From NCBI GenBank assembly GCA_014607495.2, contig CP053171.1, positions 2,108,001 through 2,172,000 on the forward strand: a stretch of DNA of 64,000 nt, read 5' to 3'. Below the pieces are notes generated by a model that worked only from the letters and a program-made list of their open reading frames with translations, was not told where the DNA came from and did no database searches. The stretch's first letter is position 1, and each line of letters opens with the position of its first letter. The position numbers were made by a program, and so were the translations under genes. The stretch comes from Carposina sasakii (Eukaryota; Arthropoda; Insecta; Lepidoptera; Carposinidae). Positions 16,571 to 40,365 of the stretch are shown here, piece by piece.

Positions 16571-16576
16571 TTTATT
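16571..16576 (-). terminator. Candidate poly(A) signal of Vha55
   Basis: AATAAA on the minus strand, about 780 nt after the Vha55 stop. A UTR of this length is plausible, but nothing else in the sequence proves its use. Confidence 0.35.
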
Positions 16577-17354
16577 TCCATTCAAACAACAATAGTAGTC
16601 TTGTTGTCACTGTATCGTAGCTATAGGCGTATTGCATTGGAATGTGACATGGACTGCGAATTTATTTATTTACATTGAAAATTTCATCATAATTTGTCAC
16701 TCCACATCAACTACGAAGCGCGATAATATCACATACGTGTGTTTTATTAACTTTTCGATTAAATACTGAACACATTTAACAAGTTTTTTGCACATACATT
16801 CTTTATATTGTCGATGTTATTCGCGACAGAAGCACCAAAAATAAAAGGAAAGACGGCATTTAAAATATATTTTAATATAATTTATCCTTCATTCATCTAT
16901 TCTATTGGATGAGGAAATATATACACAAGACTGGAACAAGTATATAAACATTTTTAACAGTTTTCTAATACGAATCCGAATAATTTTTTAACTTGATTGT
17001 AATGCAGGGAAAATACACATTAATTAAACTATTAACAACTTACTATTATTAGAATAAACAATTATCTTACAAAATATCGCGGTGCGCCATTCTAACATAG
17101 TCGTGAATGCAATTTTAATATTACCATTGTAGTTCACACAATTCAATTTGCATTGTTTATAAATAAATTCGGTAAAACAAATACAAGTTCACACAAAATT
17201 GCATCTAAAAGCAACCATTTCAAATTTGTTCTATAACCTGGCAACATTTTCGATGAGCGCTTTGATTGGTAAGCAGGAAGTTGCCAGCGCGGGTGGAGTT
17301 CTACCATTTTGGTAGTTTTTGTTAGAAGAGCGCGCCGTTTGGTAGTTTTCTGGT

Positions 17355-30235
<12,881 letters not shown>

Positions 30236-30336
30236 TTTAATGATTTCTCACACTTTTGGCAGCCCCGTTCAATAAAACACAAAACTGCGCTGCCTCTTCA
30301 CCCGAAAACTGACGAATGGATGTTTTGTCTATGATC

Positions 30337-30358
30337 TTTCACGTGCCGTCACGTGACC
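30337..30358. promoter_or_regulatory. Two E-box/CLEAR-type motifs upstream of Vha55
   Basis: TTCACGTGCC (30338-30347) and the palindrome GTCACGTGAC (30348-30357) lie 104-123 bp upstream of the Vha55 ATG. GTCACGTGAC is the consensus bound by MITF/TFEB-class factors, and V-ATPase genes are known targets of Drosophila Mitf. The match is seen; its use here is inferred. Confidence 0.6.
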
Positions 30359-30464
30359 TCAATCACAAGGATAAAGTTGCCATAAATTATTAAACTCCGA
30401 AATAAAACTAAACTGTAAATGGAACCAAAACAGTTACTTATTTAACTAAGTTGAATTTATAAAA

Positions 30465-30780
30465 ATCATTTCTCCATTAATATGATCCGTTAGGATATGG
30501 TTGATCGTTTCATCTTTAAACATTGTGCTGAGGGATTCAGCTTTGTTTTCCGAGATTTGGCTAATGTATAGTTATCGGGATGAAAAATAACGTTACCAAT
30601 ATGTAATTTAGAAAAGTGATGGTCAAAATTCGTCATCCGAGTAATTGACCCGATAGGTCAGTGGTTAGAGCAACTAGTACGGTATGCAGTGGTCGTGGGT
30701 TTGATTCCCACTCGCGTGAAGAATTTTTTCCATTTCTTTATTAATAATTTTATAATAGTTACTTATTTTGAAAATATTAA
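30465..30780 (+). repeat. tRNA-module repeat unit, plus orientation
   Basis: Same unit as at 22925 but inverted. It starts near TATGATCCGTTAGGATATGG, then TTGACCCGATAGGTCAGTGG and GTGGGTTTGATTCCCACTC, then the AAGAATTTTTTCCATTTC tail. It lies about 230 bp upstream of the Vha55 ATG. Confidence 0.78.
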
Positions 30781-30789
30781 TCTTTCACA

Positions 30790-31100
30790 TTCCCATAACA
30801 ATAGCAGCTGGTGCCACCATTTTCTTAAATTTACTAACGATGGACGATGACACTATTTTCATTCTATACAATGTTTACAATAACAGAACGTAACAAATTG
30901 TACTACCTATTTTTTATTTCATTAGGTACTCTGCCAATTCACACACACTATGATTGGTAGACTGCAGCACTGCAAGGTACAGTACAGGTACAGACAGAGG
31001 TGGCTCTGAGCAAGCTGAGGCCTATTAGCTGCAAGATTATAAACAATAATCTTTGGCAATATGACATTCGAATGAAATCGCGCCGACCCTATTTATAATG
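30790..31100. other. Unassigned DNA upstream of Vha55
   Basis: Nothing recognisable. Confidence 0.25.
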
Positions 31101-31103
31101 GGA

Positions 31104-31330
31104 CTAGTGGACGCCCGCGACTCCGGCCACGTGGAATGCAGAAAAAACAAAATGTCGAAATTATTCGGGATAAAAAGTACCCTATGTGTTTATTCAGGGT
31201 GTCGGCTAACTCCATACCAAATTTTATTAAAATCCTTCCAGCCGTTTTTACGTGAAAGAGTAACAAACATCCATCCATACTCACAAATTTTCGCATTTAT
31301 AATATTATATTTTCGCATTTATAATATTAC
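31104..31330 (+). repeat. RTE-linked retroposon, copy A
   Basis: It runs from ACTAGTGGACGCCCGCGACT to TTTTCGCATTTATAATATTA, a short complete form. Confidence 0.8.
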
Positions 31331-31796
31331 TAGTGGACGCCCGCGACTCCGTCCGCGTGGACTACAGAAAAAACAAAATTTATTTCACCCCCAAACTGGT
31401 AAAAATTTCAAAATGCTAGAACAAACGATTTTTTGTTTCTTATGACGTGATATTTGACGAACTTGCATACTAACTTTCAACCCTTATTTCACCCCTTAGC
31501 TGGTCGAAATTTCAAAAATGCTAGAACAAATGTTTAATGATTTCTTATCAAGTGCTTAAATATAAAGTTTCATGGTTTTATCTTTTAAAATTAAGAAATC
31601 CCATACAAACTTTCAACCTCTATTTCAACCCCTTCATCCCTTTTTTTCGAAATAAAAAGTAGCCTATGTTCTGTCTCAGGGTCTAAAGATTGTCTGTACC
31701 AAATTTCATCAAAATCGGTTGCGAGGTTTAAGCGGGAAAGCGTAACAGACAGACAGACAGACAGACAGAGTTACTTTCGCATTTATAATATTAGTT
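31331..31796 (+). repeat. RTE-linked retroposon, copy B, longer form
   Basis: It starts ACTAGTGGACGCCCGCGACT directly after copy A and ends TTCGCATTTATAATATTAGT. It carries two internal blocks with ATGCTAGAACAAA and a (GACA)n run just before the end. Confidence 0.8.
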
Positions 31797-31799
31797 GGG

Positions 31800-32280
31800 A
31801 TATAGTAGGAAGTAGGATAAGGGCACAGATGTTGAATATAAACAAAGAATAATAATTAAAGTAGAACAAGCGAAACATGGCGACATACTCTTCAGCAGAG
31901 CCACTTTTTCTTTTGCAAAAGCAGCAAATCTTTTTTCCTTCATAAAACGATGTACGTTGAATACGTTCAACATAGCTTACAAGTATGCTTCTTACCATTA
32001 ATAGTTAGCGAAATATGGCGCTTAGATTGATCTCAAGACGAAAAGATCTAAATTTCATATTAAATTATTTGCTTTTTATTTGGTTAACATTTTTGATTGT
32101 GTTGAGCATACCTAATTAATTACCTACTCCCTAGAAGAGCAACCTTGAAAAAGTTTTCAGGATAAATATAAACTATGTAGTAGTTTTCACGTAAACTGTG
32201 ATGTACGAATACTTTTTATAATGTAGGTAGTACGTGGAATGCATTTATCAACTTTATACTTTCAATACCAACTTTTAATG
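31800..32280. other. Unassigned DNA
   Basis: No supported feature. Confidence 0.25.
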
Positions 32281-32284
32281 TAAC

Positions 32285-32965
32285 CATAGAAATCTCCGAT
32301 CACCTGGACTTGCTTGGCGTGAGCTTGTCTCCAACACTCAACTTTGGCTCCTACATTGAGTCAAAGGCCCAACTAGCTACCAAAAAGCTGGGTATTCTCT
32401 CGAAGGTGCGAAGGTACTTCACACCGGAACAGCTACTAGCCTTGTATAAAGCGCAAGTTGGGTCGTGTATGGAGTACTGTTCGCACCTTTGGGATGAATC
32501 GGCTAAATACCAGCTGGAGGCGTTGGAAGCTATCGAGGACCGAGCCAAAAGGCTGATCGGCAATGACTCACTATGCAAAGCTAGATTGCAAAGCCTTGAG
32601 CATCGACGTAAAGTTGCAAGTCTCTCGGTATTCTACAGGTTAAATTTCGGGGAGTGTGCGTTGGGACTTCACGACCTAATTCCCCCAGCACCCTTCTACT
32701 ACCGGACAACCAGGGAAACGTCAAGGCGACACCGGTTCACAGTTGAAGTGCCGAAAACTCGTATTAAGCGTTTTGCTTCTACATTCATAGTGCGAACGGC
32801 CAAGCTGTGAAACTCCCTGCCTGAATCTCTGTTCACCATGTACTATAATCTTGCGGTCTTCAAGGCGAGAGTGAACCGGTTTCTTTTAGGCAAGCGCGCT
32901 GTATCTTAGACTGCAACGGTGCTTACCATCAGGCGCGTTGTGGTCAAGCGAAAGCCTATTTAATA
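32285..32965 (+). pseudogene. LINE reverse-transcriptase C-terminal fragment
   Basis: The open frame (32310-32809) and its continuation past a TGA read LGVSLSPTLNFGSYIESKA ... RRYFTPEQLLALYKAQVGS, then MEYCSHLWDES, EHRRKVASLSVFYRL, and after the stop NSLPESLFTMYYN. This is the region downstream of the catalytic palm in non-LTR retrotransposons. The palm with its FADD motif is absent. The TGA falls where the family has tryptophan (LWNSLP). It is a dead 5'-truncated copy. Confidence 0.85.
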
Positions 32966-33119
32966 TTAAAAAAAAAGATAGTTGTACTTTTAAGTTATTA
33001 ATTAATAAGTTATTACGAAATTGGATATAATTGTGTAAATGTAATAGATCATGCACTGTTTGTTCTAAATACTAGAAACTATTTTACCAGTTCGTCAGGA
33101 AAATAACGGTATTTACTGG

Positions 33120-33566
33120 CAACTTTGTGTCTATGGTACCTTCAGCTGTCAAGCGAAATGTGGAGATTCGGCGGGAAAAGCTGGAAGGGTGCAGGTGTAA
33201 TTTTCTTGTGAAAATCAAAATTTATTTGTAAATGGCTTGCATGTGTCCGTAAAGTGATGTTTTCTGGTAGATAAGTTATATTTTGATTACTTGTGATGTG
33301 AATCTAGTGCGTGTGCATGGTTTTATACGCAGGTAAGTCGAGTAAAACTTTAGCCGGATTACGATCTCTTCATGGGCGCATGTAAGTTGTTTCTGCAATA
33401 ATTTTTCATTTTGACTAACTTTACACTTGTTCTTGAGGATTTTCCCGACGTTTCCATTCATCATCATCGTCATTCATCATAAATTCAGAATACATTTTAC
33501 TAAACAATGATTAGGCTGTATGGGCTTAGTTCCCCTTGCCTTTCCTTCGGGATAAACTAAAAAAAA
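33120..33566 (+). repeat. Poly(A)-tailed retroposon, plus orientation
   Basis: It contains GAAAGCTGGAAGG-type start sequence, GTGCGTGTGCATGGTTTTAT, CTTTACACTTGTTCTTGAGG and the end CTTTCCTTCGGGATAAACTA followed by an A run. Related copies are at 49553-50455 (minus) and 50740-51135 (plus). Confidence 0.75.
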
Positions 33567-33599
33567 AAAAATCAAGCGAAATGTCATTAGGCTCCTGTC

Positions 33600-34620
33600 A
33601 AATTTTTATAGATTCATTCAACATTTATTTCAGGGTTAGGATTCATTCATTCCAAAATTATAATTAAACACCAAAGTGCAAGTTGAACTTGCGTAAAGGG
33701 GGTTCCGTAATATTAAGAGTTCTTATGTTTTCCTGTAATGTGTAAGTAGTGAACTATATATGGATATATTTTTAAAAAATTTAGACTTTGTTTCTGAAAT
33801 TAAGCGGGGAAATGGTTTTTTTTTTAGAAATAATCAAATAAGTATTTATTTGTTACGTTACACAGTAGTTTAAAAAAAAGATTTTCAAAATCCTAAACTA
33901 TATTTTGACGCGGACTTTTTTGCAAATAAAAAAGTCGTTTGAAATATTGATGACGCCCAATGAAGTTAGCAAACCAGCACGCGAGCCCGTAATTCCGTCC
34001 GCAAACAAACAAAACAAATATCAAAAATGGGAGAAAGCATTTTTCATGATAAAATATGCTTTCTCAGGCTATACCTGTCTACCTACCATAGGTATTTCAT
34101 TTAAATCGGTTCAGTTGTTTAATCGTGAAAGAGTGACAGACAGTGTTACTTTACCATTTATAATATGAATTACTTAGACTAGTAAGTAAGGATTTGTCTA
34201 TAGGGGAGCACATTTTAAGATGACTTTTCCATGAATTTTAAACGTTAATATTTTCTGTCAGGGCTATAGTTAGGACCTAAGTTATTTCGAATTAAATTAT
34301 TTACGATTATCCGAGTTCTCTTAAATTGATAGAGAGAGAATCCTTGGAAATAACGTAAGTGGTCATAATAATTTATACTCTTTGGAATTAATGAGGAAAC
34401 TATCAGGCAAGTGCGAGTCGGACTTACACTTAAGGTTCTGCTACTAAGTTTATACTCACTTATATTTTTTTATTGATTTGAATTCGAAACAATAATAGTT
34501 ATTAGTTAATTTATTTTGCATTCATTACATATTATTTTTATTATTATGAGTATTTGCAGAAGGTAATGTATATACTGTTATAAACGTTATAATAAAACAA
34601 AAGCATTAGGTACTCAAGTA
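33600..34620. other. Intergenic region with retroposon remnant
   Basis: At about 33960-34170 a degenerate RTE-linked retroposon is visible (CGCGAGCCCGTAATTCCGTC, then GAAAGAGTGACAGACAGTG and ATTTATAATATGAA). The rest is unassigned. Confidence 0.4.
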
Positions 34621-34626
34621 GGTGAC

Positions 34627-34632
34627 TTTATT
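34627..34632 (-). terminator. Poly(A) signal directly after the GH1 stop
   Basis: The minus strand reads TAG C AATAAA: the signal begins two nucleotides after the stop codon's last base, which would give a very short 3' UTR. Confidence 0.55.
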
Positions 34633-34633
34633 G

Positions 34634-37564
34634 CTAACTATAAAAATATTTTAACAAACCGTGATGCACAAATGAAACGAATGCAACAAGAAGGATAGAG
34701 CCACCACACGACAAAGCGCCATCTGTTTCCACAGATTCCAGGCTAGCTTCAGGTACTATTGTTTCATCTGTATTATCATCTTCTGCATTTTCAGATTCGC
34801 TTTCAATTTCATCTTGTTGTCCGTATGCATATGGATCTGGATCGTAAGTGTAGTCAATCCATCTTCTACTTATAATATCCTGGTAAACCAGTGCTGACTT
34901 TCTCGGAGTTCTTGCTCTATCGGGATCTTCAAAGTCCACCTGGTATATACCAAATCTCGCACTGAAAAAATATAACATAATGTTTAGTTACAATAGTTTC
35001 GGTATTGGTTTGGTATCCACAGGGAAAGAGAAAGTCAATAGAATTTTCATTTTTAATTTATATAAAACTAGCGGTCGTCCACGACTTCGTCCGCGTGAAA
35101 AGGCATTACACTCGTGCGAATCTAGGGCGGGTCATATATAGCCTGTAGCCTTCCTCGATAAATGGGCTATCTAACACTGAAAGAATTTTTCAAATCGGAC
35201 GAGTAGTTCCTGAGATTAGCGCGTTCTAACAAACAAACAAACTCTTCAGCTTTATATTAGTACAGCTTTAGTATATAGTATTAGTACTTACGTGTACCCT
35301 GCAGCCCATTCGAAATTGTCCATTAGGCTCCACGCAAAATAGCCCTGTACATTAACCCCCTCCGCCACAGCATCGGAAACTGAACTCAAATAATTTCTTA
35401 AATACCGTACTCTTCCATCATCAATCAAACCTGCAGTCGTTGATATCCCGTTTTCCGTTATATATATTTTTGGATTGTTATAATTGTCTCTGAAGTGCAG
35501 TAATAAATAGTATAAACCTGGAGAATATTCCTGAAAGTAAAAAAAGGAAATAGGTACAAAATTATTTTCATATAAACTATTTGCACTGCACATACCTAAA
35601 TGTTTTCTTTCTTTACTTATTAAAACTTCTACTAATGGGAAGATGAGGTTAAAGGAAAACATCATTCGTTCTTTATTTAGATACCTACTAAGTCTAACTA
35701 ATAGAACATACGAACAAAGACCAATATAACCATAGGTACTTAACGTAAGTAGTTAAAATACACTTACTTTCAGCCAATAAGAGAATCCCTGTGGCCATGA
35801 TGGGTCTTGGTACGTTCCAACATTTAAATCATTATTGAATGAAGGTACAACAAATGAATTGAACAGTGTCTCATTTCTGAAAACGTTAACTGATGTGTAA
35901 TGATTAAGACCTAGAAAATCAGATGTCCCTCTTATGTATTCTGCTTCTTCATCACTAAAAGGAATAAGTCTTGACTCGTTCAGTCCTTGTTCAAGGCTTG
36001 CTACTGCAATGCGATCAATCATTCTTTGGGGATAATTGCCTTGTTCAGTGAAAATGGGATCCATATACTGGCCAAGCTGAAAACGCAATTAGTTCAATAA
36101 AGATTATAATATAATGATATATCTAAGGAATATAGGTAAGTTTATGAAATCAAGATAAGATCAATTTATTACAACGTAGTATAATTATCTACTTATCTTA
36201 AAGTATTAAATTTACATTATATCTTTATTGTGTTGGGTGCAGCTGTAAATAACTGCAAACAATTTGATGCACCTTGTGCATACCTACATATTATGCGATT
36301 TCAACTTACGTGGAATGCAAAAAAATCTAGAATAGCCTCAGCATCATCTTCTGATTCTGAACTAGGCATTGCCCAATCCATGCTAAGAACTATTCCAACT
36401 TCACCTCCTTGCGTTGCTCTAAATTCATCATCATATATGTGGTAAGCCCTGGCGTTTGCACGCAGTATGTTTCTACCACATTCGTAGTAACCAACTCCAG
36501 GAGATACAGCTCTTGGAGCATGTGAACCGACTCCATAACCGAAGAAACAATGTATATAAGGTTCATTAATAGTCAACCAGTGTTTGACTCTGTCACCAAA
36601 GTTTTCATACAGAACTCTTGCATAGTCTGCAAACCAGTCTGCTATCTCTTCGTTCAACCATCCACCTTGTTCATTTAGATTTTGGGGCAGTTCCCAATGG
36701 TACATAGTTACGAAAGGTGTTATGTCATTGGCGAGTAGCTCGTCTATTAAAGAGTTGTAATAGGCTACACCTAAAGGGTTGACATAGTCTACACGTCCAT
36801 ATGGCAGTATTCTAGGCCAGGCGATAGAGAACCTGTACATGTTAGCACCCAATTCCTTTAGCATTTGTACGTCTCGCTTGTATAAATAATAGGAATTTGC
36901 AGCCACGTCTCCAGTACTATTGTCGGTAATGTGGTTAATATCAGTCCGCACCAAATGATCCCACATAGACCAGCCTTTACCTGAAACGTTGGTGATAATA
37001 AAATTTAACAGAGTTAGGTATTAGGACACAGCACTTAATTAAATTATGTGACCAAGGTAATTAACTATAAAAAATAATTGCATCCATTGAGAAAATAAAT
37101 AATTACCATCATGATCCCAAGCACCTTCAATTTGATAAGACGATGTAGCAGCCCCAAAAAGAAATTCATCAGGAAACCTTTTAATATCATCTTGCCTTTT
37201 ATTTCTAACGGAGCCATCTATGGCTAGTATTCTGAAGAAATTAAAGTAAATAGGTAAGTTTTTTAATTACCTAGGGATTTTTAAAATTAATAGTATACAA
37301 CCTTTTCTGAGGCTTACCGAATATACACAAAAATTACATAGGAATCAGTCAAACTATTTCGGAAGAATTTCGTTTCAAATACAACCGTCGCACGAGAGCT
37401 TCCCATAACTAAAGGTATAAAAGCAAGTATGTAATGTTATTGCTTTTTTGGTACTAACTTTGATATAAAGACGGGACACTATACTGGTACACCTATTTGA
37501 AAACAAATAAAATTGAAAAAAATACGGACCCAACAATAAAAAATATCGCCTGAGGTATCGCCAT
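34634..37564 (-). CDS. Family 1 glycoside hydrolase (beta-glucosidase type)
   Basis: Minus-strand exons 37564-37530, 37231-37107, 36980-36310, 36076-35768, 35530-35292 and 34961-34634 join in phase to 568 residues. The first 18 residues, MAIPQAIFFIVGILAIDG, form a secretion signal across exons 1 and 2 (the exon 1 donor GG|GTCCGT is weak, so exon 1 is less certain). The GH1 barrel runs from RFPDEFLFGAATSSYQIEGA to about residue 485. Acid/base Glu is in LTINEP (about 193) and the nucleophile in YITENG (about 406), both intact. That fits a retaining O-glycosidase rather than a myrosinase, which lacks the first Glu. After the barrel come an acidic linker (DEIESESENAEDD) and a hydrophobic tail (GGSILLVAFVSFVHH), as in GPI-anchored gut glycosidases. 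Substrate unknown. Confidence 0.93.
35065..35265 (+). repeat. RTE-linked retroposon in GH1 intron 5
   Basis: ACTAGCGGTCGTCCACGACT and AGATTAGCGCGTTCTAACA mark a divergent copy. Confidence 0.6.
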
Positions 37565-37879
37565 GTTTCCGCCAAAATATTAACGTTTAATTAAATTATG
37601 CAGGGAAATGAAGCTTATTTATACACATGCTTTTATCATTACAATCAAGTTTCAATAAAGATAAATTAATAAATAAAGATAACATACCTACTATGGACGG
37701 ACAAGACGACCTAGTCGGGATCGCGGGTATCTGCAGGATGCAAGCCGCTTTCGACCGGTCTCAGAGGCGGTCATATGCGGTGGCTCCGTTCAGCTGTAGG
37801 TACTTAGCAGTGGACTTTTTCGGTTGAAATTATGATAATGAATAATTGTAAGGTTTCTGCATCCTAGCATAAATACCAT

Positions 37880-38300
37880 CATTATTAAATAGCGTGAAGC
37901 TCGAGGACGTGGGTCGTCCTAAGCGAAAAAATACGCTTTGGGTAGCGGGCCTTGGGGGTAACCCCCGTGCGCGCCGGTAAATTGTGTGGCCCTTAATCGG
38001 GGCCACATGGGTCAGAGGGTCTGACCCATTTGAGAAGAGAAAGATTCGAACGCCGGGCTAGTGGACCCCTGGTATTACCAGGGTGCGCTCGGCCGCTTGA
38101 GCGCCGCTGCCGCCGTTTGCGAAAGAAGAGAAAGGAAGGATAGGTAGGAGAAGAGAAGGAAGGAAGGAAACGGCCGCATAGATAGAAGGTCGAGGAGGCA
38201 CAAAGCAAACCACACGCGGCGCCTAGTTGCGTGCTGCATGGATCCGGGAGTGGACCAATCTGCTACCTCATGCATGTCAATAGCTGGACGAACGTGATAA
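37880..38300 (-). repeat. GC-rich tRNA-headed repeat with hairpin cluster
   Basis: On the minus strand GCGGCCGAGCGCACC and GGCGTTCGAATC resemble the A and B boxes of a tRNA-Leu/Ser type head (about 38040-38105). Downstream, several short perfect stems follow within 170 nt: CCCTGGT/ACCAGGG, ATGGGTCAG/CTGACCCAT, TGTGGCC/GGCCACA and GGGGG/CCCCC. A SINE-like element is the best reading. A purine-rich (GGAA)n stretch lies at 38120-38170. Confidence 0.5.
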
Positions 38301-38373
38301 GAAACTAAAAAAACACCCAAATAATATGTTCGCTGACGATCTATGCATACTCCTAGCTGGAATTTAAATGAAT

Positions 38374-38765
38374 ATACAGAATGATTTTTGGTCGTCAACG
38401 TTCCCGAAAACTACGGAATCTCCATATCATCACGATCATTTTTCTACATGGAAGCATACTTGGGAAGTGTCTGGTTCCCAAGATATTAGGGTCCAAAGTT
38501 GAGTAAATAGACTGCGTTTTTCTGCATAAATGCACATAGGCGCACGTAGCAAGATTTTTTCAAAAGAAATAATTAATATCTGTATATGAAAAAACTAGCA
38601 TAAACACGTCCAGTCCAGACTATAAATTTTGCCCGATAAAGAAATAAAAAAATATACATACATCTTTTCCTAGCATTTTTTTTTGGCAAAAACTTACTTT
38701 TTTGATGTATGGGGTACGTACCCTTCGTTAAGGGTGGCAACGAAAAAACACCCTGTATAAGGTCT
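38374..38765 (+). repeat. About 390-bp TIR-like repeat
   Basis: It starts TACAGAATGATTTTTGGTCG and ends GGCAACGAAAAAACACCCTG. The full reverse complement is at 63158-63548. The ends are imperfect inverted copies (TACAG..TG.TTTTT). Confidence 0.65.
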
Positions 38766-38900
38766 ATTTAAAATTAGTGATTATCTTTTGACACGAAACT
38801 AGGTAGGTAAAAAGAAATAACTTTCACTATGGGACCAACTCCGAAATATTGAAAAAAAAAATCAGTTTGTTCCATGTGCAGTAATTATTCGAGATTGTAT
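38766..38900 (+). repeat. Half of a foldback MITE
   Basis: GATTATCTTTTGACACGAAA and CTAGGTAGGTAAAAAGAAA match the left arm of the palindromic element at 60971-61259. The right arm is missing. Confidence 0.6.
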
Positions 38901-38904
38901 GGAT

Positions 38905-39275
38905 CTGATGTTTTTTTTTTAATACCTCGTATTCTTTGTAACATCATGGTAATTTTTTTCTATGGAAGCACCCCTAGGGAACTATGGGTTTCCAAGATAT
39001 TGAGGTCCAAAGTTATATTAATATTATCATTTCTTAACATAAATCCATCTGAAATCGGTTAACATTTTTTTCAAAGATACTATGTCAAAATGTTATAATG
39101 TTAGTTTTGTAGGTACATTTGTACTTTGAACATCAAACGAATACATTGCTTGCAATAAAATGACAGTATTTTTTCATAATTTTTTGGCGTTTACCAGGGT
39201 TGGTTCCATAGAAGAAAATGATCGTAACCTTACAAAGAATACGAGGTATTAAAAAACATCGTTGTCTTTTTACAT
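38905..39275. mobile_element. Foldback MITE with AATACCTCGTATTCTTTG arms
   Basis: Left arm TTAATACCTCGTATTCTTTG and right arm CAAAGAATACGAGGTATTAA are perfect inverted copies, with inner arms TTTTTCTATGGAAGC / TTCCATAGAAGAAAA. A copy lies in Vha55 intron 10. Confidence 0.75.
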
Positions 39276-39299
39276 CCTGTATAGTTAGGTACAACGTAC

Positions 39300-39555
39300 T
39301 CATGACAATTTTTTATTTTATTTATTTTATCAATATAATATGTAACATTACAGAATAATCTAAATCGCTACATATACATAATATCACATAAAATATTGTG
39401 AAAATAAAAACAATAGATTACATTTTTACTTTACAATACCAACAGCTTTGGCCTGTAACATGTTGTAAATATTGTCACTCTAGTGAATTCACTCATTGCA
39501 CATGAATCCAGAGTTTCATGGATTTTTAATAATTTCTCCGTTAGATAAACATATT
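39300..39555. other. Unassigned AT-rich DNA
   Basis: No supported feature. Confidence 0.25.
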
Positions 39556-39557
39556 AT

Positions 39558-39735
39558 GTACTAGTGGACACCCGCGACTCCGTCCGCGTGGACTGCAGAA
39601 AAAATCTAATTTCGAAATTTCCGGATAAAAACATTTTCCCGGGATAAAAAGTATATGTTAAGTGGGACCTGTCACAATATATTCCTGAAAACTGCATCGA
39701 AATCGGTGTTACAATTTTATTATTTAATTTTTATA
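39558..39735 (+). repeat. RTE-linked retroposon copy
   Basis: It starts ACTAGTGGACACCCGCGACT and contains TTCCTGAAAACTGCATCGAA. Confidence 0.75.
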
Positions 39736-39769
39736 ATAATATGTATAGATAATATAGATATATATATAG

Positions 39770-39860
39770 ATATTGTTCCCGAAATGGGGAAACCAGAATT
39801 GTAGCATCATAAAGGACATCACACAGCCACGTTTAGGATAGTAGGGACAAAAGTGTGTGT
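39770..39860 (-). repeat. Dispersed repeat fragment
   Basis: CCGAAATGGGGAAACCAGAA and GCCACGTTTAGGATA match the 59.5-kb family in reverse orientation. Confidence 0.45.
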
Positions 39861-40365
39861 ATTATGTGAAAAAAAAAATCTACGACCAAATGGAATGCTA
39901 ATAAAAATTACAAGTTCATAAAACTCCGGCTAAATACATTATTGCATTTCTTTATTGATTATATTAATGGAGAAGTGTTTTTATAAATTTATCTTAGTTA
40001 AGATATTATATATTATAAAATTATTAATAAAGAAATGGAAAAAATTCTTCTCCCGAGTAGGAATCGAACTCACGACCACTGCAAACCGTGCCAGCCGCTC
40101 TAACCACTGAGCTACTCGGATGATTAGGGAATTTTACCCATCTTAAACATTTGAATCTAAATTACATGGATTGGGCAACGTTTAATTTTTCGATAACCTA
40201 CGACTAGTTCCATAGGTAAGGCTGATAGTTATACACTAGCAAAATCTCGGCAAACAAAGCTGAATCCTTCAGCACAATGTTTAAAGATGAAACGATCAAC
40301 CATATCCTAACGGATTATATTAATGGAGAAGTGTTTTTATAAATTTATCTTAGTCAAGATATTAT

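Larger units (their letters stand above)
14474..17354. other. Intergenic region between convergent genes
   Basis: It holds the 3' UTRs of PP2A-A (plus) and Vha55 (minus). AATAAA lies at 14582-14587 (plus) and, on the minus strand, at 16571-16576. Between about 15380 and 16330 two stretches share small blocks in the same order (TTGCTTGGC, then GGGTATGAAAA, and AGACAGAGATA), suggesting an old duplicated repeat. The open frames there have no family resemblance or splice structure. Confidence 0.5.

Noticed and set aside
34634..37564. GH1 gene as a myrosinase
   Set aside because: The acid/base residue is Glu (NEP); myrosinases have lost it. Named only as a GH1 glycosidase.
37375..37575. Alternative N-terminus MAETWRYLRRYF for the GH1 gene
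   Set aside because: It starts at TTG, is in another frame, and does not join exon 2; the ATG frame gives a proper signal peptide.
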